From NCBI RefSeq assembly GCF_003121985.1, contig NZ_QEWP01000001.1, forward strand, positions 124,001-188,000: DNA of 64,000 nt. The letters run 5' to 3'. Below, piece after piece: positions 17,433 to 25,947 of the stretch. This DNA is from Marinilabilia rubra. Its GTDB lineage: Bacteria > Bacteroidota > Bacteroidia > Bacteroidales > Marinilabiliaceae. The stretch's first letter is position 1; the number at the start of each line of letters is the position of its first letter. Made by a program: the position numbers and the translations under genes. The notes under the pieces were generated by a model. It did not search any database. It was not told the origin of the DNA and saw only the letters and a list, made by a program, of their open reading frames with translations.

Positions 17433-19259
17433 TTAAATCATTCTAACTGCTCCCTTGTCGGCCGATGACACCATTGAGGCATAAGCCTTCAGTGCTTTCG
17501 ATACCTGCCTTTCTCTTGGTCCTGGTTTAAAAGCGCTATCACCTTTAGATTGCTCCTTTTTACGTCTTTCTTCCATTTCTTCATCGGTAATATCCACATT
17601 TATGCTTCGGCCCGGGATGTCGATGATAATTTTATCTCCTGTTTGAATTAGAGCAATTTCCCCTCCTGCTGCAGCTTCAGGAGAAACATGTCCGATAGAT
17701 AGCCCTGATGTTCCGCCTGAAAAACGACCATCAGTAATGAGGGCACACTCTTTACCCAGATGCCTGGATTTTATATAAGAGGTGGGATACAGCATTTCCT
17801 GCATTCCCGGTCCTCCTTTGGGACCCTCATATTTTATAATAACAACATCATTGGCCTTTACTTCTCCGGCTAAAATGCCATCGCAGGCACTGTCTTGTGA
17901 TTCGTATACTTTGGCTGTGCCTTCGAAATGGAGGATGGATTCATCCACGCCTGCTGTTTTTACGATACAACCTTTTTTGGCGATGTTGCCGAATAAAACG
18001 GCTAGCCCTCCATCCTGCGAGTAGGCATGTTCCACATTCCGAATGCAGCCTTGTTTGCGGTCAAGGTCAAATTCTTCATAAACAGCATTCTGTGATCCCA
18101 ATACCAGATTTCGAAATCCTGCCGGGGCACTTTTATATTTTTCTTTAGCTTTTTCTGAAACCTCTTTTCCTACTAAGTCGTGCTCCTTCAAAGCTTCAGC
18201 CAGGGAGGATGAATCAACACGTCCCACGGAGGTGTCTATAAGATTTTTGCGACTTAACTCGGCCAGAATACCTAATATGCCACCTGCCCGATTTACGTCC
18301 TGAATGTGATAATCGCTGTTTGGGGCAACTTTTGATAGCACAGGTGTTTTTCTGGATAATTGATCAATGTCTTCCATGGTGAAATCAACACCGGCCTCAT
18401 GGGCTATTGCAAGCAGGTGAAGAACTGTATTGGTGGAGCCTCCCATGGCAATATCCAAAGTCATCGCATTCATGAATGCTGCTTTTGATGCAATGGACCT
18501 GGGTAAAACAGAATCATCGCCATCGCGATAATGACGGTAAGCAAGATCTACAATTTTAGAAGCGGCCTCATCAAACAATTTTTTGCGATTGGCATGTGTG
18601 GCTACAATTGTTCCGTTGCCGGGAAGTGCCAATCCAATAGCCTCATTTAAGCAGTTCATCGAATTGGCTGTAAACATTCCGCTGCACGAGCCACATGTGG
18701 GACAAGCATTTTGTTCAACCGCCAAAACATCTTCATCAGCAACATTATCATCAGCAGCCATTACCATGGCATCTATTAAATCAAGAGCTTTTCCGTTATT
18801 GTTTCCTGCCTCCATGGGGCCTCCTGAAACAAATATGGTGGGGATATTCAGTCGCATTGATGCCATCAGCATTCCCGGAGTGATTTTGTCACAATTGCTG
18901 ATGCATATCATTGCATCAGCGCGGTGCGCATTGACCATGTATTCTACGCTGTCGGCGATGAGGTCTCTTGAAGGTAATGAATAAAGCATCCCATCGTGCC
19001 CCATGGCGATTCCGTCATCTACTGCAATTGTGTTGAATTCGGCAGCGAAACAACCCTGCTTTTCCACAATCTGCTTTATTTCCTGTCCGATGTGGTGCAG
19101 GTGAACGTGTCCGGGAACAAACTGAGTAAAAGAGTTAACGATGGCTACCAGTGGTTTGCCCATTTGTTCGTCTTTCATTCCATTGGCTCGCCACAAGCTT
19201 CTGGCTCCCGCCATTCTTCTGCCCTGGGTGGTAGTATTACTTCTTAATGGTCGCTTCAT
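17433..19259 (-). CDS. ilvD: Dihydroxy-acid dehydratase
   Basis: IlvD dehydrates 2,3-dihydroxyisovalerate and 2,3-dihydroxymethylvalerate to the 2-oxo acids, using an iron-sulfur cluster. The 608 residues match the long bacterial form. Cluster cysteines appear in [10 protein letters not shown] (about 122) and [17 protein letters not shown] (about 192-208). [20 protein letters not shown] (about 517) is a family signature. It is the first structural gene, directly downstream of the leader peptide and attenuator, so its transcription should respond most directly to branched-chain aminoacyl-tRNA supply. Confidence 0.95.
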   Translation of the reverse strand: MKRPLRSNTTTQGRRMAGARSLWRANGMKDEQMGKPLVAIVNSFTQFVPGHVHLHHIGQEIKQIVEKQGCFAAEFNTIAVDDGIAMGHDGMLYSLPSRDLIADSVEYMVNAHRADAMICISNCDKITPGMLMASMRLNIPTIFVSGGPMEAGNNNGKALDLIDAMVMAADDNVADEDVLAVEQNACPTCGSCSGMFTANSMNCLNEAIGLALPGNGTIVATHANRKKLFDEAASKIVDLAYRHYRDGDDSVLPRSIASKAAFMNAMTLDIAMGGSTNTVLHLLAIAHEAGVDFTMEDIDQLSRKTPVLSKVAPNSDYHIQDVNRAGGILGILAELSRKNLIDTSVGRVDSSSLAEALKEHDLVGKEVSEKAKEKYKSAPAGFRNLVLGSQNAVYEEFDLDRKQGCIRNVEHAYSQDGGLAVLFGNIAKKGCIVKTAGVDESILHFEGTAKVYESQDSACDGILAGEVKANDVVIIKYEGPKGGPGMQEMLYPTSYIKSRHLGKECALITDGRFSGGTSGLSIGHVSPEAAAGGEIALIQTGDKIIIDIPGRSINVDITDEEMEERRKKEQSKGDSAFKPGPRERQVSKALKAYASMVSSADKGAVRMI

Positions 19260-19285
19260 TATTCTATTAATTTCTGTTTTAAATT

Positions 19286-19321
19286 AAAAACCCCTCTCAC
19301 GCAGAAGTGAGAGGGGTTTTT
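19286..19321 (-). promoter_or_regulatory. Attenuator terminator of the ilv-leu operon
   Basis: CCCCTCTCAC pairs perfectly with GTGAGAGGGG (10 bp, loop TTCTGC), extended by five A-T pairs and followed on the minus strand by a T-run. The leader contains an alternative partner: GCAGAAGTGAGA (19363-19352) is exactly complementary to the terminator's ascending arm and loop, TCTCACTTCTGC, giving a 12-bp antiterminator. A third pairing, CATTCTC (19401-19395) with GAGAATG (19355-19349), could act as the pause hairpin that blocks the antiterminator. This is the full classical attenuation layout. Confidence 0.88.
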
Positions 19322-19340
19322 AATTTTGTGCTTTATTTAG

Positions 19341-19421
19341 CTATACACCATTCTCACTTCTGCCTGGTTGTCCCACGAGAATAATAATATTGACGAGAAT
19401 GAGTGATAGAAAAAAGTTCAT
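19341..19421 (-). CDS. Branched-chain amino acid leader peptide
   Basis: A 26-codon ORF upstream of ilvD encodes the run LSLILVNIIILVG (residues 5-17), so 10 of 12 consecutive residues (5-16) are Leu, Ile or Val. An in-frame upstream ATG at 19439 would lengthen it to 32 residues (adding MNLNLD), but the predicted transcription start is only a few bases before that, so the shorter start is preferred. Its stop lies 20 bases before the terminator stem, and its last codons form the antiterminator strand. A ribosome stalled on the Ile/Leu/Val codons would cover the first pairing segment and permit read-through into ilvD. The peptide itself is probably non-functional. Confidence 0.87.
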   Translation of the reverse strand: MNFFLSLILVNIIILVGQPGRSENGV

Positions 19422-19449
19422 ATCTAAGTTTAAATTCATTTGTTCTTTG

Positions 19450-19480
19450 CAAATGTAAATATTTTGACAATACGTCCAAG
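19450..19480 (-). promoter_or_regulatory. Promoter of the ilv-leu operon
   Basis: On the minus strand CTTG (19480-19477, three of four matches to TTTG) precedes TACATTTG (19457-19450), a perfect TAnnTTTG box, with 19 bp between them. Transcription should start near 19443, just before the leader ORF. Confidence 0.75.
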
Positions 19481-19880
19481 CATTTTGTAACAAAAAAATG
19501 AATTTTTATTGCAAATTCATGATTTTGCTCCCATTTTGACTGATGAAATCTTAGTCTTAATGATCAATTAATTTGAACATTTATGAGGGTGAAAAAGTTT
19601 TGCGCTTTTTGTTCTTTGCAACTAATTGTAAATGGGAGGGATTTGTTTGTGAGGGTTTAAGGTGTTTTTCGAAGTTCGTAAAAAAGTGTTTTTTGATTAT
19701 GATAATGATTATGAGTGAATGAATCAGTTTTAGATAGGCATGGTTGTTAAAGTTTAGTTAGACAGTTGTTTGTGAATTTTGAGGTGAGAAATTATGAATA
19801 GATATTCCTTTTAGAAGTAATAAATATCCGTTTTCAAAATATTCCGGGATTTGTATGCCGATTCGTCGGCAAATGTTTTT
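19481..19880. other. Intergenic region, no supported gene
   Basis: This A/T-rich gap contains no credible ORF. A small hairpin (GCCGATTCGTCGGC, 19858-19871) lies just past the stop of the minus-strand gene ending at 19881 but has no T-run after it. Confidence 0.4.
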
Positions 19881-20621
19881 TCAATCTTTCTTGTTTTTAT
19901 ATTGCTTCCAGAGATGAAGAACTTTCCCTCTTAAGGTGATCAAATTATCATTATTAGTAACCGTTATTTTTGAATTACAGAAAACAGTAAAATCATCCAT
20001 GTCTTTGTCATCAATTTCAATCCAATCTTTTATTAAACCGGATGAAAGAACCTGATGCCATAGGGATTTTTCCTGACGCTTTTGAATTACTTTTCTCATT
20101 TTTCTTTGATTCCTGGCCTTTTTGCTAAAAGTGGACTGGGCTAATGATAATGGAGAAAAAATCATTCCCAATGAGGGATCGGGGATAGAAGCTCTGGGCT
20201 CTTGCGCAGGATCAACATTTTTTCCAATGTTTCCGGGCAGGTTCAGGTTGATTACGTTCTCTTTTGCATTGACCGTGACTTCATTTAGCAGATATGTCGC
20301 AGGTTCCAGATAAATGGTATCGGGGCCGGGTGTTTCCAAAAACTGACTAACTTTTTTTACCATCCCTTCAAATCCCATGGAGACAATTTTGATGGAGTCA
20401 CTCTTGGGCAGAGATAAAAGAAACGTTCCGTCGGAAGCTGAAGCATAAGAAAGCATGGTTTCATAACTTACCAGCTGCACATATCCCAGAGGCTTTTGGG
20501 TCTCCTGATTGAAAACAATCCCTGAAATTTTAGCTTTTTCGTTCTCCTGGGCAATCAGAATTAGAGGTACAAAGAGGATGGCCCAAAAAGTTATGTTTTT
20601 TTGTATCATGATATAATGCAA
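19881..20621 (-). CDS. Exported protein with CarboxypepD-regulatory-like domain
   Basis: A 246-residue protein with an N-terminal signal peptide (hydrophobic stretch to about residue 25, cleavage likely after LIAQ). The Met5 start (20609) gives a more usual signal sequence than Met1. Residues about 30-115 form a CarboxypepD_reg-like beta-sandwich (KISGIVFNQETQKPLGYVQL..., ending YLLNEVTV), the fold found at the N-terminus of SusC/TonB-dependent receptors. No plug or barrel follows; the C-terminal half is basic and unrecognised. It is probably periplasmic or outer-membrane associated; the role is unknown. Confidence 0.75.
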   Translation of the reverse strand: MHYIMIQKNITFWAILFVPLILIAQENEKAKISGIVFNQETQKPLGYVQLVSYETMLSYASASDGTFLLSLPKSDSIKIVSMGFEGMVKKVSQFLETPGPDTIYLEPATYLLNEVTVNAKENVINLNLPGNIGKNVDPAQEPRASIPDPSLGMIFSPLSLAQSTFSKKARNQRKMRKVIQKRQEKSLWHQVLSSGLIKDWIEIDDKDMDDFTVFCNSKITVTNNDNLITLRGKVLHLWKQYKNKKD

Positions 20622-20661
20622 AGAATTACATGTTGTTAAGGTTTGTCAGGGGAACTTAAAA

Positions 20662-20694
20662 TTTGGTCTATCTCATTTTAAACCTATATCTTTA
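20662..20694 (+). promoter_or_regulatory. Candidate promoter of dapD
   Basis: TTTG (20662-20665) is followed after 21 bp by TATCTTTA (20687-20694), a one-mismatch -7 box. The dapD ATG lies 25 bp downstream. Confidence 0.5.
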
Positions 20695-20718
20695 CGGTTT
20701 AAAACAAAAACTGTACCT

Positions 20719-21537
20719 ATGAGTGAAAATTTGAAAGCAATTATCGAAAAAGCCTGGGATGATCGGGCTCAATTGGAAAACAAAGAAACACAGGACGCAG
20801 TAAACGAGGTGGTTTCCCTGTTGGACAAGGGGGAATTGCGTGTGGCCGAACCAGATGGAGATGACTGGAAAGTTAATGAGTGGGTAAAGAAAGCAGTAAT
20901 TTTATATTTCCCTCTTCAAAAAATGGAAACCATTAAAGTTGGTCCATTCGAATGGCACGATAAAATAGCCCTGAAAGGCGGATATGCTGAAAAAGGGGTG
21001 CGCGTTGTTCCGCATGCAGTGGCCCGTTATGGTTCTTTTGTTGAGAAAGGCGTGGTAATGATGCCTTCTTATGTCAATATTGGAGCATATGTTGAGTCTG
21101 GTACCATGGTTGACACCTGGGCTACCGTTGGGAGCTGTGCACAGGTTGGCAAAGGCGTTCACCTGAGTGGTGGTGTTGGCATTGGTGGGGTTTTGGAGCC
21201 TATTCAGGCAGCACCGGTTATTATTGAGGAAAATGCCTTTATCGGATCACGTTGTATCGTTGTTGAGGGTTGCCGTGTAGGTAAAGAGGCCGTTCTGGGT
21301 GCCAACGTGGTACTGACAGGATCTACCAAGATTATTGATGTGAGTGGTTCTGAGCCTAAGGAATACAAAGGTTATGTGCCTCCTCGTTCAGTGGTAATTC
21401 CCGGAAGCTATACTAAGAAATTTCCCGCAGGGGAATATCAGGTGCCTGCTGCATTAATTATTGGTCAGCGTAAGGAATCTACCGATAAAAAGACTTCACT
21501 GAATGATGCATTGCGTGACTTTAGTGTAGCTGTGTAA
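20719..21537 (+). CDS. dapD: Tetrahydrodipicolinate N-succinyltransferase
   Basis: DapD transfers succinyl from succinyl-CoA to tetrahydrodipicolinate in the lysine and meso-diaminopimelate pathway. It has 272 residues (E. coli 274). An N-terminal helical domain (about 1-95) precedes a left-handed beta-helix of hexapeptide repeats (about 105-225, with MPSYVNIGAYVESGTMVDTW and GGVGIGGVLEP) and a short C-terminal domain. It is monocistronic with a good terminator. Its product feeds the meso-DAP that the nearby mpl recycles. Confidence 0.95.
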   Translation: MSENLKAIIEKAWDDRAQLENKETQDAVNEVVSLLDKGELRVAEPDGDDWKVNEWVKKAVILYFPLQKMETIKVGPFEWHDKIALKGGYAEKGVRVVPHAVARYGSFVEKGVVMMPSYVNIGAYVESGTMVDTWATVGSCAQVGKGVHLSGGVGIGGVLEPIQAAPVIIEENAFIGSRCIVVEGCRVGKEAVLGANVVLTGSTKIIDVSGSEPKEYKGYVPPRSVVIPGSYTKKFPAGEYQVPAALIIGQRKESTDKKTSLNDALRDFSVAV

Positions 21538-21563
21538 GGAATAAAGTAGTATTTGAAAAATAT

Positions 21564-21603
21564 AAAAAGGCCGGAGCAATTAATTTTGTTTCGGCCTTTT
21601 TGT
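21564..21603 (+). terminator. Terminator of dapD
   Basis: AAAAGGCCG pairs with CGGCCTTTT around a loop of about 18 bases, followed by T-rich sequence. It lies 27 bp past the dapD stop. Confidence 0.8.
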
Positions 21604-21679
21604 TTATTTGAGACCATCAGAAATTAGATTGACTAAAATTCATTTTATATTTGTGAGTAAACCAATAAAAAGAGAGAAA

Positions 21680-22249
21680 ATGGACTTCCGCGAACAATTG
21701 AAAAAGGCCGTTGAAGTGCTTCAAAATGGAGGATTGATTCTTTACCCCACGGATACTATTTGGGGGATTGGGTGTGATGCCACGAATGCAGAAGCTGTAA
21801 AGAAAGTCTATGACCTGAAAAAACGGGCAGAAAGAAAAGGGCTTTTAGTGCTTATTGAAAATGAGGTTCGCTTGAACTCTTATGTACGGGAAGTTCCTGA
21901 GATGGCTTATGATCTTATCGAGTTATCAGATAAACCGATTACTATTATCTATCCTCAGGGGAAAAATCTTGCTGAAAATGTTTATGCAGAGGATGGAAGT
22001 ATTGGGATCCGGGTAACCAAAGAGGACTTCTCAAGATCGCTTTGCCAGCGTTTTCGTCGACCTGTTGTTTCGACTTCAGCAAATATCAGCGGGGAAAAGG
22101 CTCCCCGGAGCTTTAGCCAGATAAATGAGGAAATTCTTAATGGTGTCGATTATGTTGTGGATTTTCGTCAGGAAGAACCGGGTAATGCGGCTCCATCAGG
22201 TATCATAAAACTGGACGTGGATGGACAGGTTGAGGTTATCAGGGAATAG
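21680..22249 (+). CDS. L-threonylcarbamoyladenylate synthase (Sua5/YciO/YrdC family)
   Basis: A 189-residue YrdC-domain protein. The family makes threonylcarbamoyl-AMP from threonine, bicarbonate and ATP for the t6A37 modification of ANN-decoding tRNAs. The signature begins LYPTDTIWGIGCDATN, followed by KKRAERKGLLVLI, and the nucleotide site is PVVSTSANISGE (about 128). The ATG at 21680 is chosen over an upstream in-frame TTG because it follows an A/G-rich stretch and matches the usual N-terminus. It lacks the C-terminal Sua5 domain, so it is of the short TsaC/YciO type; YciO-like members may have another role. Confidence 0.87.
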   Translation: MDFREQLKKAVEVLQNGGLILYPTDTIWGIGCDATNAEAVKKVYDLKKRAERKGLLVLIENEVRLNSYVREVPEMAYDLIELSDKPITIIYPQGKNLAENVYAEDGSIGIRVTKEDFSRSLCQRFRRPVVSTSANISGEKAPRSFSQINEEILNGVDYVVDFRQEEPGNAAPSGIIKLDVDGQVEVIRE

Positions 22250-22295
22250 TCCCGAAAAGAATTAAATCCAAACTAAGGAGAAAGGTAATTCTAAT

Positions 22296-22727
22296 ATGAC
22301 AAGAACAGATTTCAAGCATAAATTACCTGTTCAGATGCGGTTCAGTGATGTGGATGGATTTGGGCATGTAAATAATGGTGTATACAATGAGTATTACGAC
22401 CTGGGTAGGATGTATTATCTGAGTGAGGTGCTTGGGTGGTTGCCCGGTGATACTTCTCTTGACGACCAACTGGTGGTGGTGAGTACTAAAACCGACTTTT
22501 TAGGGCAGATATTTCTTGGTCAGTCCATTGAGGTTTTAACCCATATTTACGCTCTGGGTAACAAAAGCCTGAAAATGGTGCAATGGCTTGTAGAAAAAGG
22601 ATCTGATCAACCTCTATCCACTTGTGAGTCTGTAATGGCAGGATTTAGAAGAAGTACCGGGACCTCCTTTGTTTTGCCGGGTGAATGGAGGGACGCGATA
22701 TCTGGTTTTGAGAAATGTTCTTTTTGA
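22296..22727 (+). CDS. Acyl-CoA thioesterase, 4HBT hotdog family
   Basis: A 143-residue hotdog-fold protein. The active-site stretch FSDVDGFGHVNNGVYNEYYD (about 17-36) matches the 4-hydroxybenzoyl-CoA thioesterase/YbgC pattern, with the catalytic aspartate in DVDGFGHVNN. It would hydrolyse a cytosolic acyl-CoA of unknown chain. It starts 46 bp after the tRNA-modification gene on the same strand; the two may be co-transcribed but share no obvious pathway. Confidence 0.8.
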   Translation: MTRTDFKHKLPVQMRFSDVDGFGHVNNGVYNEYYDLGRMYYLSEVLGWLPGDTSLDDQLVVVSTKTDFLGQIFLGQSIEVLTHIYALGNKSLKMVQWLVEKGSDQPLSTCESVMAGFRRSTGTSFVLPGEWRDAISGFEKCSF

Positions 22728-22833
22728 ATTATTCTTCAGCCTATGAGTGTTTTAAAAAAGTTCATGCATAATAGAAAGTAGATGAATCTGGTTTTCACAG
22801 ATAATATCTGCTTTAATCTATCATGTTAATTCT

Positions 22834-23367
22834 TTAATCCGGACTGTTTAAACCCAGCAATCCTTCCGGAATATTCATTTCAATAATCTGGTTGTCATCG
22901 TCTATATTCACAATAAAGTCTTCGGCAACAGGAATTAGAACTTCTCCTTGTGGTCCTTCAATAATAAAAAGTGGATTCGCTGAGATGTCCTGAATACCCG
23001 AAATGTGGCCAATAGATCCTGCGGTCGCATCGATAACCTCAAATTCATTGAAGGAATTTAGATTGGAAAAGTCAGCTCCTGGGCTGGCGACGTCTTGAGG
23101 ATCAAGGTAGACCCTGAAATCCATTACTTTCCGGATTTTTTCTTCAGAAGCCAGAAGAGGCAGCTTTACCAGAATTACATCATCCGATTTATATCTGAGG
23201 CCGGAGACTCTGAAAGGTACCAGGCCATTGTCTATTTCAATAAAAATAAAAGTTGGTTGAGTTTCTTTCAGGTCAATTTCGGGAGAAAGACGCACAGCTG
23301 TTTCTCCCGAGATACCATGTGGTTTGGCTACAATGCCTGCCTGTATGTATTGCGATTTTTCGAGCAT
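22834..23367 (-). CDS. rimM: Ribosome maturation factor RimM
   Basis: RimM binds S19 in the 30S head and helps 16S rRNA maturation. The N-terminal beta-barrel begins AGIVAKPHGISGETAVRL (about 11-28) and a PRC-barrel domain occupies the C-terminal half (FEVIDATAGSIGHISGIQD onward). The Met at 23367 is preferred over Met1 at 23382 because MLEKSQY matches the usual N-terminus. In many bacteria rimM lies beside rpsP; here rpsP is about 25 kb away (48573-49154). Confidence 0.9.
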   Translation of the reverse strand: MLEKSQYIQAGIVAKPHGISGETAVRLSPEIDLKETQPTFIFIEIDNGLVPFRVSGLRYKSDDVILVKLPLLASEEKIRKVMDFRVYLDPQDVASPGADFSNLNSFNEFEVIDATAGSIGHISGIQDISANPLFIIEGPQGEVLIPVAEDFIVNIDDDNQIIEMNIPEGLLGLNSPD

Positions 23368-23437
23368 GATACAAAAATACAATAGTTTGGTTAAAGTAGC
23401 TTAACGATCCAACGTAAAGATTGCTGGTTTGTAAGCA

Positions 23438-23467
23438 TAAAAAAGCCTCCCCAAAAACTGAGGAGGC
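23438..23467 (-). terminator. Terminator of transketolase
   Basis: GCCTCC (23445-23450) pairs with GGAGGC (23462-23467), with a T-run following on the minus strand. It lies 28 bp past the tkt stop. Confidence 0.8.
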
Positions 23468-23494
23468 ATATATCTAAAATGGAATCTTCCGGTG

Positions 23495-25522
23495 TTACAA
23501 ATCCATGAATTTGCAAACGGCATTGTATACTGCTTCTCCTGTAAAACCAAATTTTTCATCCAGCACTTTGTAGGGAGCAGAATAACCGAAATGGTCTAAT
23601 CCGTTGGCCAATCCGTTTGGACCGGTCAGTCCTTCAATCGTCGTTGGCAATCCTGCAGTCAGACCATATCTTGTTGTTCCTTCAGGAAGTAGTTCCTCCT
23701 GATATTCTTTAGGCTGATTGCGGAAAAGACCTTCAGAAATGGCTGAAACCACCTGGACTTTCAAGCCTTTTTCTTTACGGAGCATTTCTGCACCCGCAAC
23801 CAAAGTAGAAACTTCAGATCCGTTTCCTACCATCACAAGATCAAGTTTGCCCTCATCTTTTTCTACGATGTAAGCACCTTTTTTGGCGTTGAGTGCTTTT
23901 TCGTAGGTACTTCCCGGAAGATTCGGAATGTTTTGTCTTGAAAGAATCAGAGCAGAAGGCGTGGAGGTATTTTCCATGGCCATTTGCCAGGCAACGGTTG
24001 ATTCGTTGGCATCGGCAGGACGCATTACCAACATGCTGTTTTCGCCATGGTGATTTTTAAGTTTCTCCATAAGTCTGATCTGAGCTTCCTGCTCAACAGG
24101 CTGGTGCGTTGGGCCGTCTTCACCTACACGGAATGCATCGTGCGTCCATACATATTTTACAGGTAGTTCCATGAGGGCTGCTAACCGAGCAGCTGGCTTC
24201 ATGTAGTCTGAGAATACAAAGAAGGTTCCACAAACGGGTATTATACCCCCGTGCAATGCCATACCGTTAGCCAATGCACCCATTGTCAGCTCAGAAACAC
24301 CTGTGTGAACAAATTGGCCGGAGTAGTCTCCTTTAACCATGGGCTGCGTTTTCTTGAGGAACCCGTCAGTCTTGTCAGAATTACTAAGGTCTGCTGACAT
24401 TACAATCATGTTCTCTACATGATCGGCAAAATGTGCAAGTACCGCTCCTGATGCACCTCTTGAGGCTATGTCTGCTTTTTGTTCAATAGCTGCATAATCA
24501 ATTTCAGGCGCTTCTTTCGAGAAGAATTGATGGAACTGTGCGGCAAGTTCAGGATGGGCTTTTTCCCAGGTTTCCTGTTCTGCCTTTTTTCGTTCAGCCT
24601 GAATCGATTTTTCTTCCATCAATTTGTTGTAATACTCTGCAACGTCGGGGAAGACAGCGAAAGGTTGTTCCGGATCTCCGCCCAGGTTTTCAATGGTTTT
24701 GCGGAACGAAGCACCTGCAGCACCCAAAGGTTGACCGTGGGTTGAAACCTTGCGCTCGAATGATTCACCATCTTCAGTTAAAGCACCTTTTCCCATAACG
24801 GTTTTACCGATGATCAGGTAAGGCTTATCGGTGATTTTCTTAGACTCTTCAAGAGCTTCCCGAATCTGGGCATGATCGTGTCCGTCAATAGTTTTAACGG
24901 CCCATCCCCATGCTTCGTATTTCATTGCGGTGTCTTCGATGGAAACAGCACTGGTCTCAGTGGAAAGCTGGATGTCGTTTGAATCGTAAAACATTACCAG
25001 ATTTCCAAGTCCAAGATAACCGGCTAAACGTCCGGCTCCCTGAGAGATCTCTTCTTGAATACCACCATCAGAAATAAAGGTGTAGATGTTATGAGCACTC
25101 CACAAGCCAAATTTCTGGGCTAAAAAGCGCTCTGCAATAGCTGCACCCACTGCCATGGTGTGTCCTTGCCCCAGTGGACCTGAGGTGTTTTCCACACCGC
25201 GCTCAAAGTCGACTTCGGGGTGTCCCGGGGTTGGGCTTCCCCACTGGCGGAAGTTTGCCAGATCTTCCATTGAATAGGCGCCTGTTAGGGCCAATTGTGA
25301 ATAAAGCATTGGGGACATGTGGCCTGGATCCAGGAAAAAGCGATCACGGAGCGCCCACTCTCTGTCCTGCGGATCGAAATCCATATATTCAGAGAAAAGG
25401 ATGTGAATATAATCGGCTCCTCCCATGGCTCCTCCCGGGTGACCTGATTTGGCTTTTTCAACCATAGCAGCCGAAAGAACGCGTATGTTGTCTGCGGCTC
25501 TTTTTGCAATGTCTGTGCTCAT
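23495..25522 (-). CDS. tkt: Transketolase
   Basis: A ThDP enzyme moving two-carbon units between sugar phosphates in the pentose phosphate pathway. It has 675 residues. KSGHPGGAMGGADY (about 25) is the N-terminal signature, the ThDP-Mg site is SDGGIQEEISQGA (about 151), the pyrimidine domain begins near 350 with the catalytic glutamate in GVSELTMGALANGMAL (about 408), and a C-terminal domain follows. It is monocistronic with its own promoter box and terminator. The gnd gene lies 1.8 kb away, so two pentose phosphate enzymes are in this neighbourhood. Confidence 0.95.
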   Translation of the reverse strand: MSTDIAKRAADNIRVLSAAMVEKAKSGHPGGAMGGADYIHILFSEYMDFDPQDREWALRDRFFLDPGHMSPMLYSQLALTGAYSMEDLANFRQWGSPTPGHPEVDFERGVENTSGPLGQGHTMAVGAAIAERFLAQKFGLWSAHNIYTFISDGGIQEEISQGAGRLAGYLGLGNLVMFYDSNDIQLSTETSAVSIEDTAMKYEAWGWAVKTIDGHDHAQIREALEESKKITDKPYLIIGKTVMGKGALTEDGESFERKVSTHGQPLGAAGASFRKTIENLGGDPEQPFAVFPDVAEYYNKLMEEKSIQAERKKAEQETWEKAHPELAAQFHQFFSKEAPEIDYAAIEQKADIASRGASGAVLAHFADHVENMIVMSADLSNSDKTDGFLKKTQPMVKGDYSGQFVHTGVSELTMGALANGMALHGGIIPVCGTFFVFSDYMKPAARLAALMELPVKYVWTHDAFRVGEDGPTHQPVEQEAQIRLMEKLKNHHGENSMLVMRPADANESTVAWQMAMENTSTPSALILSRQNIPNLPGSTYEKALNAKKGAYIVEKDEGKLDLVMVGNGSEVSTLVAGAEMLRKEKGLKVQVVSAISEGLFRNQPKEYQEELLPEGTTRYGLTAGLPTTIEGLTGPNGLANGLDHFGYSAPYKVLDEKFGFTGEAVYNAVCKFMDL

Positions 25523-25586
25523 AGTATTGTTGATTTGTTTGTTTGTATTCTATGTGTTCTGGTCTGTTCTTTTTTTGTTCGAACTG

Positions 25587-25594
25587 CAAATATA
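25587..25594 (-). promoter_or_regulatory. Candidate -7 box of tkt
   Basis: TATATTTG on the minus strand, 65 bp before the tkt ATG. The best -33 candidate (TTTA) is 23 bp further up, rather far. A second TAnnTTTG box (TACTTTTG) is at 25646-25653. Confidence 0.5.
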
Positions 25595-25947
25595 ATTAAA
25601 CCAGAAAATTTTCTTAGTAAAGACTCATTCATATTTTTCAAATGCAAAAGTAGTTAAATTTTTAGGTGGGAAAAATAAATAGTAACTATTGCTTTTAGGA
25701 CCAAAGGATTAAGGTGTTTTTTATAAAAAACACAAATTAATTTTGCCATTATTGATAAATGTTTCGTAGCTCTTTTAGCGTTTACCGGATGATTTCCGAA
25801 AATCAAGCATTTAGATGAAGGGGTTGTCTTTGTGTTCCATAATTTTGGTTGCCGTTGAAAAGTATCCTTTTAGAAGTTGGGGGTTTATAGTAGTTTGATA
25901 TTTTATTGTTAATTTGGGGGTTTGAAAACGACAATCCCCATATAAGT

